The notes under the pieces are model-generated. The model searched no databases, was not told the origin of the DNA, and was given only the letters and a program-made list of their open reading frames with translations. 64,000 nucleotides of DNA from UBA4416 sp964543545. GTDB taxonomy: Bacteria; Bacteroidota; Bacteroidia; B-17B0; Aurantibacillaceae. Shown one piece after another: positions 27,269-35,641 of this stretch; position 1 is the first letter of the stretch; each line of letters opens with the position of its first letter. Both the position numbers and the translations under genes were made by a program. The stretch is from assembly GCA_964543545.1 (NCBI GenBank), contig CAZIYT010000001.1, positions 682,001-746,000 on the forward strand, written 5' to 3'.

Positions 27269-27805
27269 TTAATGTTTTAAAACGTGCCAGAGCGTTAAGC
27301 CTAATAAGGCAGTGCCTATGGCAGAGTTAATGGTGCCGAAGGTCGGGCCGCCCCAGTAACGAGGCCTGTAGTAGCCGCCCCAACCGTTGCCATAGCCGTA
27401 ACCATAGTTCGGGTAAGGATTGCCATAGTAGCCGTTATTATAACCGTAGTTGTTGTAGCCATAATTATTGTAGCCGTAGTTGTTATACCCGTAGCTATAG
27501 CCATTGTTATAGTAACCGCCGTAGCCATAACCACGCGACATGATGCGGGCCATTCTTCTTTCGTGCCTGCGGGTAGCTGCCAGCTCTCTGCGTTCTTTCT
27601 TAGCCTGAACATCGTCGATAGCCTTATAGGTATCCTGGATGGTTTGTCCCTGGTTTTTGGTAAGCTCGACAGACTGTTCCATGTATTTGGCCCTGCTCCT
27701 TTGGAAATTAGGGTTTTGATCAGGTAACAGGTTCACGCTGTCGTGTTGAGCATTCACACTGATACAGAACAGTGTTGATAAAGCGATGGTGATAATATGT
27801 TTCAT
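27269..27805 (-). CDS. secreted Gly/Tyr/Asn-repeat protein with DQNPN motif
   Basis: 178 residues. A signal peptide (1-20, ending SVNAQ) is followed at once by LLPDQNPNFQRSRAKY (residues 26-41), a motif repeated at exactly the same positions in the sensor kinase encoded nearby (28673-29917). A charged helical stretch (45-90, Lys/Glu/Arg) leads to a Gly/Tyr/Asn-rich region (about 92-150) with four tandem NNYGY units. A final hydrophobic segment (about 157-175) could be a membrane anchor. It is probably a surface or periplasmic structural protein; the function is unknown. It reads in the same direction as the LytTR pair just upstream. Confidence 0.75.
   Translation of the reverse strand: MKHIITIALSTLFCISVNAQHDSVNLLPDQNPNFQRSRAKYMEQSVELTKNQGQTIQDTYKAIDDVQAKKERRELAATRRHERRMARIMSRGYGYGGYYNNGYSYGYNNYGYNNYGYNNYGYNNGYYGNPYPNYGYGYGNGWGGYYRPRYWGGPTFGTINSAIGTALLGLTLWHVLKH
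27434..27493 (-). repeat. four tandem 15-base units coding NNYGY
   Basis: Inside the Gly/Tyr-rich gene, four consecutive 15-base units (27434, 27449, 27464, 27479) repeat with third-base changes. Such arrays can change length by slippage. Confidence 0.8.
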
Positions 27806-27939
27806 GATTTCTTGTTGTTAATCGTGTTTCTGAGTGTAAAGGTATTGGGTCGATCCTTCATCCCAAAATAAATGGGATAAACTGCAAAAACTTGTACATC
27901 AACTGCAAAAACAGGCCTCAAAGCCGCTGAAAACGGGCT

Positions 27940-28668
27940 TTATACAATGTTAACTTTCTTTAAAAAGGCCTCTTTAAACTCGCGGCCAATGGGAATCTCC
28001 AGCTGTTTCACAATCACATGGTCGGAATGTACCGACTCTACGTGATGCAGGTTGATGATGTAGGATTTATACACCTGGAAAAAGGTATCGGCAGGGAGCG
28101 TCGATCCAAAGTCTTTCAGCGTTTTGCGGATCAGGTATTTTTTTTGCGGCGTGTGAATGCTGATGTAATTCCCATCGGATTTCACATACCAGATGTCGTC
28201 GTGTTTGAGCTTGATAAACGTTGTGCCATCCTTAATGAATACCACATGCTCCGGATCGTCCACCGGTTCGGCGGGTGGCGGGGCCACAGCCGTGTTGGCG
28301 GTAAAATTGGAAAGGGCAATTTCGATGCTCGTATAAAGATCGTTCTTATCAAAGGGCTTTACCAGGTAGCCGTTCGGCTTCAGGTGCTTGGCGCGGTCCA
28401 CGGTGGTTTTATCGGCGTGGGAGGTAATAAAAATAAGGGGCAGCTTATATGTTTCCTTGATGGCCGTCCCTACATCGATCCCGTCTTTTTTGTCGCCCAG
28501 GTTAATGTCCACAAGCACCGCATCGCTTGTTTTTTCATCGAGGAACTTCACCGCTTCATAATAGTTGGTGGCATTGCCAACCACCTCGTAGCCCAGGCTG
28601 CGCAGTGTTTCGCTGATGTCTTCCGCAATGATGAACTCGTCTTCTACGACCAGGATCCGTGTTGCCAT
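27940..28668 (-). CDS. LytTR-family response regulator
   Basis: 242 residues. Receiver domain (1-120): acidic residues in VVEDEF, phospho-acceptor Asp in LVDINLGDKKDG and Lys in YLVKPFD. A Pro/Ala-rich linker (about 130-140, VAPPPAEP) leads to a LytTR DNA-binding domain (about 145-240) with IWYVKSDGNYISIHT and FFQVYKSYIINLHHVESV. The start is 4 bases after the stop of the kinase gene, so the two form an operon. The Gly/Tyr-repeat gene, the LpoB-like gene and the COG3014-like gene lie downstream and are possible targets. Confidence 0.92.
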   Translation of the reverse strand: MATRILVVEDEFIIAEDISETLRSLGYEVVGNATNYYEAVKFLDEKTSDAVLVDINLGDKKDGIDVGTAIKETYKLPLIFITSHADKTTVDRAKHLKPNGYLVKPFDKNDLYTSIEIALSNFTANTAVAPPPAEPVDDPEHVVFIKDGTTFIKLKHDDIWYVKSDGNYISIHTPQKKYLIRKTLKDFGSTLPADTFFQVYKSYIINLHHVESVHSDHVIVKQLEIPIGREFKEAFLKKVNIV

Positions 28669-28672
28669 ATAC

Positions 28673-29917
28673 TTATACTAACGGTTTTTTAAAATCGATG
28701 AAACAATGGGTTCCCTGCCTGCTTTCAAAGCGAACAGTGCCTTTTACCTGGCTGGCGAGGCCCTTCACGAGCTTCAGGCCAAGTGAGTTTAAGGTTGCGG
28801 GATCGAAATTTCCGGGAAGCCCTTTGCCGTCATCCGAAACATGCAGCTCCAGCTCCTCTGCATTCTTTTCTTTCAGGCTGATGCTAATCGTTCCGGAGCT
28901 TCGGCCGCTGAAAGCATATTTATAGCTGTTGGTGAGCAGCTCATTAATGATCAGGCCCAGGGGAATGGAGGTGTCGATGTCGAGCGAAATGCCCTGCGTG
29001 TCGATGTGCTGTGTGATGTTCTTTTTCTCGTTATTGAAATTGGCATCAATGGATTGAGCCATCTGCTCGATGTAAGCCTGGAAGTCCACCGAGCTGAGGT
29101 TCCCGGATTGGTAGATCTTCTGATGAATCAACGCCATCGAGCTGATGCGGTTCTTCGCCTCATTCATGATGCGTTTCAGATTTTCATCGTCCGTGCGGTT
29201 GGCCTGCAGGTTCAGCAGGCTGGAGATGATCTGTAAATTGTTTTTCACGCGGTGGTGGATTTCCTTGAGCAGCGTTTCTTTTTCGGTGAGAGAGATCTCG
29301 ATGATGCGTTTTTTCTCTTCTGTTTCCTGCTGCTGCTGCGCGATGATGCGGTTGGCCTTTTTGGTATTCCGGTAATTCCTGTAAAAAGCCAGCGCCAGCA
29401 GCAAGGTCAGCGCCAAAGCGGCAATGACGAGGTACACGATCTTACGGGAGCTTTCCACTTCCGTTTGCTTTTGAAAAATGTCTTTCTGGTAGGTTTTGTT
29501 TCGTTCCGATTGCTGCAGGCTATCGTAGCGAAGCTTTTCCTGCAGGACCCGCTGCCTCGTTTCATTTTTGGCCAGGCTGTCGTTGGCCTGTTTCAGAAGC
29601 TGGGAGATTTCGTAAGCATCTTTGTAATTCCCTTTCGCCACAAAACGCTCTTCCGCTTTTTTCAGATCTTTCAGGTAGGCCTCTTGTTTGTCGGAGGGCT
29701 TGGTGACAGCAACCGTGGGTGTTGTCAGAGGCTTTGCCGTATCGGAGGGCACCAGTGCTGGCTTATCCTTAACCGGGTTTACAGAGGGCTTTGTGTATTT
29801 ATCCTTGCTGCGCTGGTGGTTCGGGTTCTGGTCCTGGAGCAGAGTGCTGTCAGGCCTTTGTGCTAAGGCCTGCGCCGTAAAACAAAAACAAAACAGGATA
29901 TGGATCAGTAATTTCAT
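28673..29917 (-). CDS. sensor histidine kinase (HisKA_2) with DQNPN N-terminus
   Basis: 414 residues. Signal peptide 1-20, then LLQDQNPNHQRSKDKY at residues 26-41, the same motif and position as in the 27269 protein. A Pro/Lys/Thr-rich stretch and a charged coiled coil (about 75-155) precede one membrane span (about 158-176, VYLVIAALALTLLLALAFY). The cytoplasmic part has the HisKA_2 core KEIHHRVKNNLQIISSLLN and a HATPase with NELLTNSYKYAF and SDDGKGLPG. So the periplasmic input is short and low in complexity, lacking a classical sensor fold. It should phosphorylate the LytTR regulator encoded 4 bases downstream. Confidence 0.9.
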   Translation of the reverse strand: MKLLIHILFCFCFTAQALAQRPDSTLLQDQNPNHQRSKDKYTKPSVNPVKDKPALVPSDTAKPLTTPTVAVTKPSDKQEAYLKDLKKAEERFVAKGNYKDAYEISQLLKQANDSLAKNETRQRVLQEKLRYDSLQQSERNKTYQKDIFQKQTEVESSRKIVYLVIAALALTLLLALAFYRNYRNTKKANRIIAQQQQETEEKKRIIEISLTEKETLLKEIHHRVKNNLQIISSLLNLQANRTDDENLKRIMNEAKNRISSMALIHQKIYQSGNLSSVDFQAYIEQMAQSIDANFNNEKKNITQHIDTQGISLDIDTSIPLGLIINELLTNSYKYAFSGRSSGTISISLKEKNAEELELHVSDDGKGLPGNFDPATLNSLGLKLVKGLASQVKGTVRFESRQGTHCFIDFKKPLV

Positions 29918-30075
29918 TCTCTATGAATGCTGGTAAAGATACCGAATCCAAATGAAAAATAATGATGCCGGTTTTTGTGCGGTCAGCCAGGGGTTATTTT
30001 TTTGTTATTCTTCCTTTATCCTTCCGGGTAAATTTACGGACCCAAGAATTAATGATAATACATTTCATTTAATCT

Positions 30076-30083
30076 TATTTTTG
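30076..30083 (+). promoter_or_regulatory. TATTTTTG -7 box before the MFS gene
   Basis: An exact TAnnTTTG match followed by C, 18 bases before the ATG at 30102. No -33 TTTG is seen at 19-21 bases upstream. Confidence 0.5.
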
Positions 30084-30101
30084 CAGGGCGAAATATCAAC
30101 C

Positions 30102-31319
30102 ATGAAGAATCAGAAGAATGCCCTGCTGTTTATTTTTATTACACTCCTCATCGACTGCACCGGCATCGGGATCATCCTGCCGGTGACGCCCAAGCTCATC
30201 GAAGAGCTCACAGGAGGCGACATCAGCGATGCGGCTAAATACGGCGGCTGGCTGTCGGTGGCTTATGCGGCCATGCAGTTTTTATTTTCGAGCGTATTGG
30301 GCGGGTTGAGCGATCGCTACGGACGACGCCCGGTGTTATTGCTGTCCTTGCTTGGCCTGGGCATTGATTATTTATTCCTGGCTGTTGCCCCGAGCATTTT
30401 CTGGCTCTTCATCGGCCGTATGATTGCCGGTGTGTCTGGCGCGAGCTTTACCACGGCTTCCGCTTACATCGCCGATATCAGCGCTCCTGAGAAGCGTGCG
30501 CAGAATTTCGGGATGATCGGTGCGGCCTTCGGCCTGGGCTTTATCCTGGGCCCATTGATCGGCGGTGTGTTCAGCCACTTCGGTACCCGCGCGCCTTTCC
30601 TCATTGCGGCCGGCTTATCGCTGGCAAATGCCTTATACGGTTATTTTGTATTGCCCGAGTCTTTGGCCAAAGAACACCGTAGGCCTTTCGACTGGAAGAG
30701 GGCCAACCCGATAGGAATGTTCCTGAACATCAGCCGCTACAAGCATTTGTATGGCTTATTCATCATTCTCTTTTTGGTGAACATCGGCGGGCACGCGGCG
30801 CAGTCGACCTGGACCTATATTACCATCCGCAAGTTTGGTTGGGATTCGGACATGGTAGGATACTCCCTGGCTTTTGTAGGCCTTACCATTGCCATTGTGC
30901 AGGGCGGCCTGATCCGCGTGGTGATCCCAAAAACAGGCGAGGTCAAAGCGTTTTATATCGGATTTATTTTTTATTTCCTGGGTTTCGTGGCTTTTGCCCT
31001 GGCTACCAAAGGCTGGATGATGTTTGCCTTCCTGATTCCCTATGCGCTCGGGGGGCTTTCCATGCCTGCCGTCCAGGGTATCGTGTCGAATAATGTGCCT
31101 GCCAACGAGCAGGGCGAAATGCAGGGGATGCTCACCAGCCTCGTCAGCATTACGGCCATCATCGGGCCTTTGATCATGACCAACCTGTTTTACTTTTTCA
31201 CGAAAGATACTGCTCCATTTTATTTCCCGGGGTCGCCCTTCATGCTGGGGGCTCTGTTGACGGTGATCTGCCTCTTTATTGCCATCAAGGCGATTCCAAG
31301 GGCCATGCATCATAAATAA
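30102..31319 (+). CDS. MFS transporter of the TetA-like (DHA1) group
   Basis: 405 residues from the ATG at 30102, which is supported by the -7 box just upstream; a longer open frame from 29952 has no family match. Twelve membrane spans. The motif LGGLSDRYGRRPVLL between spans 2 and 3 and the motif C-like GAAFGLGFILGPLIGG in span 5 mark a proton-driven drug/H+ antiporter. The N-terminus IDCTGIGIILPVTPKLIEEL is that of TCR/Tet-type proteins found widely in Bacteroidota. The substrate is not known; resistance to tetracycline cannot be claimed from this. It is divergent from the sensor kinase gene. Confidence 0.9.
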   Translation: MKNQKNALLFIFITLLIDCTGIGIILPVTPKLIEELTGGDISDAAKYGGWLSVAYAAMQFLFSSVLGGLSDRYGRRPVLLLSLLGLGIDYLFLAVAPSIFWLFIGRMIAGVSGASFTTASAYIADISAPEKRAQNFGMIGAAFGLGFILGPLIGGVFSHFGTRAPFLIAAGLSLANALYGYFVLPESLAKEHRRPFDWKRANPIGMFLNISRYKHLYGLFIILFLVNIGGHAAQSTWTYITIRKFGWDSDMVGYSLAFVGLTIAIVQGGLIRVVIPKTGEVKAFYIGFIFYFLGFVAFALATKGWMMFAFLIPYALGGLSMPAVQGIVSNNVPANEQGEMQGMLTSLVSITAIIGPLIMTNLFYFFTKDTAPFYFPGSPFMLGALLTVICLFIAIKAIPRAMHHK

Positions 31320-31352
31320 TTTGCCGGACCGGGAGGAATTCAAGAAATACGT

Positions 31353-31360
31353 TATATTTG
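31353..31360 (+). promoter_or_regulatory. TATATTTG -7 box before the 31366 lipoprotein
   Basis: An exact TAnnTTTG match, only five bases before the ATG at 31366, so the transcript would be almost leaderless. No -33 box at normal spacing. Confidence 0.45.
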
Positions 31361-31365
31361 AGAAT

Positions 31366-32103
31366 ATGAAAAAACTGATGTTACTGGCTCTTGTGGCCCT
31401 GGCTGCATGCGGCAGCAAGCAAAAAGCAGTTGTTGTGCTTGACAAATCATCTGCCGACAACCTGCCGATGGATATTACCATCGACGATACGATGAAGATC
31501 CACCTGGTGTCCGACACCTGCTTCGATCTGAATTTACTGGAAGGGGAGCACGTTCTGAAATCCAAAAACCTGATACAAACCTTCAAGGTGAAAGAGGGTG
31601 GTGGGATCATCAACCTGGACAATACCGAGTATGTGATCTACCCGATCGAATATTCCAGCTCTAAGCTGAGCATAGGAGCCATGAGGAATGAAACACCGAT
31701 CATCATCGATTCATTCATCGTCTTTAAGAACAAAGAAATGTTCGGCAAAAAAGTGCCGACGTCGGACAAGAAGCTCCTGGCGATGATGCCGAAGATCGAA
31801 AAAAACATTGTGAGTGATGTGGATGCGACGAAAACGCACAAGTTCACAAAAGTGGGGAAGGACCAATTCTACATTCACAAGTCATGGGACTTTAACCTGA
31901 ACGACCATATTCCTGAAACCATCGAGATCAAAGGTGTGGGTGGCAGCACGATCAAGTATGCCGCCATGCGTGCTGATTACTTTTTGCTGTCGCTGTACTT
32001 AGGAAACACGGAATACAGCGCACGCACGATCGCCGATGTGAAAGACGGGCTTTATGACAAAGAGCAGGAGCTGGCAAAGGATTCGATCCCTGAGCTGGAT
32101 TAG
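31366..32103 (+). CDS. hypothetical lipoprotein, 245 aa
   Basis: The ATG at 31366 gives MKKLMLLALVALAACGSK, a lipoprotein signal with Cys15; the longer frame from 31279 overlaps the MFS gene and lacks this. The mature protein is rich in Asp, Lys and Ile with alternating beta strands, including VVVLDKSSADNLPMDITID and IEIKGVGGSTIKYAAMRADY. I do not recognise a family. It lies 47 bases after the MFS gene with its own -7 box, and 80 bases before the next lipoprotein gene. Confidence 0.7.
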   Translation: MKKLMLLALVALAACGSKQKAVVVLDKSSADNLPMDITIDDTMKIHLVSDTCFDLNLLEGEHVLKSKNLIQTFKVKEGGGIINLDNTEYVIYPIEYSSSKLSIGAMRNETPIIIDSFIVFKNKEMFGKKVPTSDKKLLAMMPKIEKNIVSDVDATKTHKFTKVGKDQFYIHKSWDFNLNDHIPETIEIKGVGGSTIKYAAMRADYFLLSLYLGNTEYSARTIADVKDGLYDKEQELAKDSIPELD

Positions 32104-32158
32104 GATATTTTAAGGTTTTGCCCGCCGGGCGCGTGTTTTATTATTAAAGGATAAAATG

Positions 32159-32166
32159 TAAATTTG
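32159..32166 (+). promoter_or_regulatory. TAAATTTG -7 box before the 32184 gene
   Basis: An exact TAnnTTTG match 17 bases before the TTG start at 32184. A T-rich GTTTTA about 20 bases upstream is a weak -33 candidate. Confidence 0.5.
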
Positions 32167-32183
32167 GTATTTAAACCGGATTT

Positions 32184-32768
32184 TTGAAAACAGCAGTTTT
32201 ATCTATTCTCCCGATCCTTTTCATGCTGGGCTTTTCCGGTTGCCGGCAGGGTCATGATTATGCACGTTATGTCAAGGAGCTCGACAGCCTCAAAGTGGTG
32301 ACCGAGCAGGCCGTGGATAATTTCACAACGGTCGACAGCCTTGCCTGCTACGAGGCCTATTCCAAAGAGCGCAGCTACAGGCTTTTCATCGAGTCGCATG
32401 TGAACGATACGGTTCCTAAGGAAACGGCAGAAGCGCTTACCGGATTTTTCGCGACAGAAAAAGCTCTGAAGGATTACCTGGCCCTGAGGCCTGTATGGCT
32501 CTCCGAAGCGCGGTCGGTGATTAAACAGGTGGGGCTTTTATCGAACGACCTCAAGAACGGAAGCATTGAAACCACAGAAGCGGTGGAGTTTATCAGCACG
32601 GAAAAAAAACGCTCGGAAAAGATCATCGAAGAATTGAAAACAAATACCGTTCTCATCCGGAAGCACCTGGAGCTTTATAACAGGCATCTTCCCGTGGTGG
32701 AGCAGGTATTGAAATCATATAACGCCGGAATCTTACCGGCGATTACACAGGAGGAAAAACAGCCATGA
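32184..32768 (+). CDS. hypothetical helical lipoprotein, 194 aa
   Basis: It starts with TTG at 32184, just after a TAAATTTG box, giving (M)KTAVLSILPILFMLGFSGC, a lipoprotein signal. The mature part is almost wholly helical with heptad-like Leu/Val spacing (for example VKQVGLLSNDLKNGSIETTEAVEFI and IEELKTNTVLIRKHLELYN), so a coiled coil is likely. Family unknown. Its stop overlaps the start of the TPR protein gene by four bases (ATGA), so the two products are made together and probably act together in the envelope. Confidence 0.72.
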   Translation: MKTAVLSILPILFMLGFSGCRQGHDYARYVKELDSLKVVTEQAVDNFTTVDSLACYEAYSKERSYRLFIESHVNDTVPKETAEALTGFFATEKALKDYLALRPVWLSEARSVIKQVGLLSNDLKNGSIETTEAVEFISTEKKRSEKIIEELKTNTVLIRKHLELYNRHLPVVEQVLKSYNAGILPAITQEEKQP

Positions 32769-34588
32769 AACACGCGGGACTGATCATCTTATTTATGCTG
32801 GCGTTTTTCAGCAGGGGGCTTGCGCAGAAAGGCAATGACGAGCAACTGGCCATGTATTACTACGAGCGTAAGGAATACGATAAGGCGGTGGTGTATTTTG
32901 ACAAGCTCTACGACAAGGCTCCTGATATGTATTACAACAACTACTATAAGTGCCTGGTAGAGTTAAAGGATTTCGGCAAAGCGGAGAAGATCACGAAGAA
33001 GCAGCTTAAGCGTAATGACGGGGATGTGTTCCTGTATGTGCGCCTGGGAAGCATTTACAAGCTGCAGGGCAATGCCGACAAGGAGAAAGAGCAGTATACC
33101 AAAGCGCTGAAAGAGCTGCCGGCCGAGCAGGGGGCGATCTTTGCGCTGGCGCATGCCTTTGAGGATGCGGGTCTTTACGACTATGGCATCGAAGCCTATA
33201 AAAAAGGCCGGAAAGAATTCCCGACAACCTATCCCTTCTATTACGAGATTGCGGACCTATACAAAAAGAAAGGCGACCTGAAGGCGATGATCAACGAATA
33301 CCTGGATGCCATTGAGTTTCGCGAAAGCGAGCTTTATACGGCGCAGGCTAATTTGCAGCAATCGCTGGGCTATGATGATAAGAACGGAGGGCTTAATAAC
33401 CCTTTACTGAAACAGGAATTGCAAAAGCGCATTCAGAAAAATCCGGACAAGACCGTGTTTGCCGAGTTCCTGATCTTCCTCCAAAACCAGCAGAAAGATT
33501 TCGAAGGGGCTTTTGCGCAAAGCAAGGCGCTCGATAAGCGTTTGAAAGAAGACGGTACGCGCATGATGGAGCTGGCGAAGCTGTGCATCAGCAATGAGAA
33601 TTATGAGGTGGCCGAAAAGTGTTACCAGTACATCATCAGCAAAGGGAAAGAGAATGCCTATTACGATATGGCGGTCATCGAAAAACTGAACAGCAGCTAT
33701 GCGCGCATCACCGCGAGGAACAACCCGCCGACCACGGAGGTGCTCCTGCTGGAAAGCAACATTGAGGCGGCGATCAAAGATTACGGCATCAGCAATTTAT
33801 CTTTGCCGCTCATCAAAAAGTCGGCGCTGCTCAAGGCCTATTACCTCGACAAGCCTGCAGAAGCGATTGAGAGCCTGGAAAATGTGATCACGCAATACAC
33901 CTTCAATAAAACCACGATGGCAGACATCAAGCTTGACCTGGGCGATATGAACCTGTTGGTGGGCAATATCTGGGATGCTTCGCTCTTATACTCGCAGGTG
34001 GAAAAAGATTTTAAATACGAGCCGGTGGGCCAGGATGCCAAATTCAGAAATGCGAAGCTGAGCTTTTATGCTTCCGATTTTAAATGGGCAAAAACGCAGT
34101 GCGATGTGCTGAAAGGGGCTACGAGCAAGGTGATTGCGAATGACGCCCTTGATCTGTCGCTGGTGATTACCGATGCCATCGGTATTGATACGAATGCGGT
34201 TCCGCTGAGCATGTTTGCCTCCGCCGAGCTGCTCATTCTGCAGCATCAGTACGACAGGGCTGTGCTAAGGCTCGACAGCATCAATACCATGTTCAGCGAG
34301 CATACGCTGGGCGACGATATTTATTACAAGAAAGCGGAGATCTACAAGCGCACCAACCGTTATGAAGAAGCGGCCAAAATGTATCACAACATTGTGGAGT
34401 ATTACTCTACGGAACTGTATGGCGATGATGCCCTGTTTAAGGAGGCGGAGCTGTATGAGCGCTACCTGAATGATAAGGAGAAAGCGAAGCAGCTGTACCA
34501 GGATGTGCTTACCAAATACCCGGGAAGCATTTATGTGGTGGAAGCAAGGAAACGCTTCAGGGACCTGAGGGGAGATGTGGTGAATTAG
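32765..34588 (+). CDS. secreted tetratricopeptide repeat protein, 607 aa
   Basis: Signal peptide 1-20 (ending SRGLAQ). Nearly the whole mature part is TPR-like: YYERKEYDKAVVYFDKLY near 26-45, YVRLGSIYKLQGNADKEKEQY near 90-110, FALAHAFEDAGLYDYGIEAY near 125-145, and a C-terminal set (about 530-595) with YYKKAEIYKRTNRYEEAAKMY and LFKEAELYERYLNDKEKAKQLY. Such proteins act as scaffolds in the periplasm. It overlaps the helical lipoprotein gene by four bases. No enzymatic motif is seen. Confidence 0.85.
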   Translation: MKHAGLIILFMLAFFSRGLAQKGNDEQLAMYYYERKEYDKAVVYFDKLYDKAPDMYYNNYYKCLVELKDFGKAEKITKKQLKRNDGDVFLYVRLGSIYKLQGNADKEKEQYTKALKELPAEQGAIFALAHAFEDAGLYDYGIEAYKKGRKEFPTTYPFYYEIADLYKKKGDLKAMINEYLDAIEFRESELYTAQANLQQSLGYDDKNGGLNNPLLKQELQKRIQKNPDKTVFAEFLIFLQNQQKDFEGAFAQSKALDKRLKEDGTRMMELAKLCISNENYEVAEKCYQYIISKGKENAYYDMAVIEKLNSSYARITARNNPPTTEVLLLESNIEAAIKDYGISNLSLPLIKKSALLKAYYLDKPAEAIESLENVITQYTFNKTTMADIKLDLGDMNLLVGNIWDASLLYSQVEKDFKYEPVGQDAKFRNAKLSFYASDFKWAKTQCDVLKGATSKVIANDALDLSLVITDAIGIDTNAVPLSMFASAELLILQHQYDRAVLRLDSINTMFSEHTLGDDIYYKKAEIYKRTNRYEEAAKMYHNIVEYYSTELYGDDALFKEAELYERYLNDKEKAKQLYQDVLTKYPGSIYVVEARKRFRDLRGDVVN

Positions 34589-34595
34589 AGCTCAG

Positions 34596-34733
34596 GGTGG
34601 TTTCGAGAGCCTCAACCACCCCGCCGCCGGATGGTGGCTGAGCGGAGCCGAAGCCACCGATCTTAAAAATAAAATAATTGGTGACTTCGAGAGCCTCAGT
34701 CTCCGGGTGGTGGTAAGGCTCTCGAAACTACTA
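34596..34733. repeat. cluster of four GGCTGAG...CGAAGCC-type palindromes
   Basis: Four elements stand in a row after the TPR gene: 34596-34620 (TTCGAGAGCCTCAA form), 34633-34658 (GCTGAGCGGAGCCGAAGC form), 34681-34704 and about 34706-34731 (worn, in opposite orientations). Both sequence variants of the element are present side by side, which suggests repeated insertion into the same gap. Confidence 0.75.
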
Positions 34734-34748
34734 CAAATAAAAACAATT

Positions 34749-35048
34749 ATGTACATATACAGCGTAACCGTTAGCATAGACAAAGACGTGGCCAAAGAAT
34801 GGCACGGATGGATGAAAAACAAGCACATTCCGGAAGTGATGGAAACAGGCTACTTTACCGAATACAAAATGTGTAAGGTGCTGAATGTGGAAGATGAAGG
34901 GGAAACCTATTCCACGCAATATACCTTTAAAAAGATGGAGGACATCGAAAACTACCAGAAGCACGAAGCGCCGCGCCTGCAGGCCGATATGAAGAGCCTC
35001 TACGACGGGAAGTACATAGCGTTCCGCACGCTGCTGGAAATCGTTTAA
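34749..35048 (+). CDS. DUF4286 family protein
   Basis: 99 residues from the ATG at 34749; an upstream GTG in frame lies inside the repeat cluster. The sequence MYIYSVTVSIDKDVAKEWHGWMK, then HIPEVMETGYFTEYKM and TYSTQYTF, follows the DUF4286 family of small cytoplasmic proteins with a ferredoxin-like (dimeric alpha-beta barrel) look. Function unknown. It is followed at 11 bases by the 35060 gene. Confidence 0.82.
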   Translation: MYIYSVTVSIDKDVAKEWHGWMKNKHIPEVMETGYFTEYKMCKVLNVEDEGETYSTQYTFKKMEDIENYQKHEAPRLQADMKSLYDGKYIAFRTLLEIV

Positions 35049-35059
35049 GTGATGAAGCC

Positions 35060-35548
35060 ATGAAACTGCTGCTCCTGCTTTTCTGTTTCAGTTGTTGCTG
35101 TCCTGCTCAGAAAAGCCTGGCCATCGATGTGTTTACCCTGGGGCATTTCAAGCGCTTTCATATTTACCAGCATGAGGAAATGACCTTTAAGCTTAAAGGC
35201 AGCTCTCACAAATACCGGCACACCATTGTCGACATGGAAGACAGTGTGCTCTATATTGAAACCGGAGAATCCATCCGGCTCGACCGCATCAAAAGCATCA
35301 TCATCGACCGCTCCAATTTTCTCACACGGATGCTGGCCAGCGGCTTTCGCACCGCAGGCATCGGCTATATCGGCATCGATGCGTTTAACAGCTACCGCAA
35401 CGGCGATGTGCCTGTATTTAAGGAAAGGGTGCTGGTCGTTGGAGCAGCGCTGTTTGTGGCAGGAGAGGTGATTCACATCGCCAATAAGAGACGGCTTCGC
35501 CCCGGGAGGCATACCAGGTTAAAAATTCTGGACCTGAGTTTTAAGTGA
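35060..35548 (+). CDS. secreted hypothetical protein, 162 aa
   Basis: The signal peptide (MKLLLLLFCFSCCCPAQ) could also be read as a lipobox around Cys12-14. The mature part has beta-forming sequence (FHIYQHEEMTFKLKGSS, TIVDMEDSVLYIETGESIRL) and a Gly/Ala-rich hydrophobic segment near 110-142 (TAGIGYIGIDAF, VLVVGAALFVAGEVI), so it may be peripheral to a membrane. Basic C-terminus. I do not recognise it; similar small proteins recur in Bacteroidota. It may be co-transcribed with the DUF4286 gene. Confidence 0.65.
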   Translation: MKLLLLLFCFSCCCPAQKSLAIDVFTLGHFKRFHIYQHEEMTFKLKGSSHKYRHTIVDMEDSVLYIETGESIRLDRIKSIIIDRSNFLTRMLASGFRTAGIGYIGIDAFNSYRNGDVPVFKERVLVVGAALFVAGEVIHIANKRRLRPGRHTRLKILDLSFK

Positions 35549-35641
35549 GAGGAGAACCCGTTTGCATAAAAAAGAATTCTGTTTTTCGGATTATTGACGG
35601 GGATTACCGTAATTTGCAGCCTGATTCAAATCCATCATCCT

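Noticed and set aside
27434..27493. Short regular repeats that might be a CRISPR array
   Set aside because: The 15-base units code for NNYGY in the reading frame, have no spacers and lie inside a gene.
30102..31319. Tetracycline resistance gene
   Set aside because: The protein is TetA-like only at family level; such MFS proteins are common core genes and the substrate cannot be read from sequence.
30756..31622. 288-residue open frame on the minus strand
   Set aside because: It lies opposite the MFS gene and the start of the lipoprotein gene, both well supported; a shadow frame.
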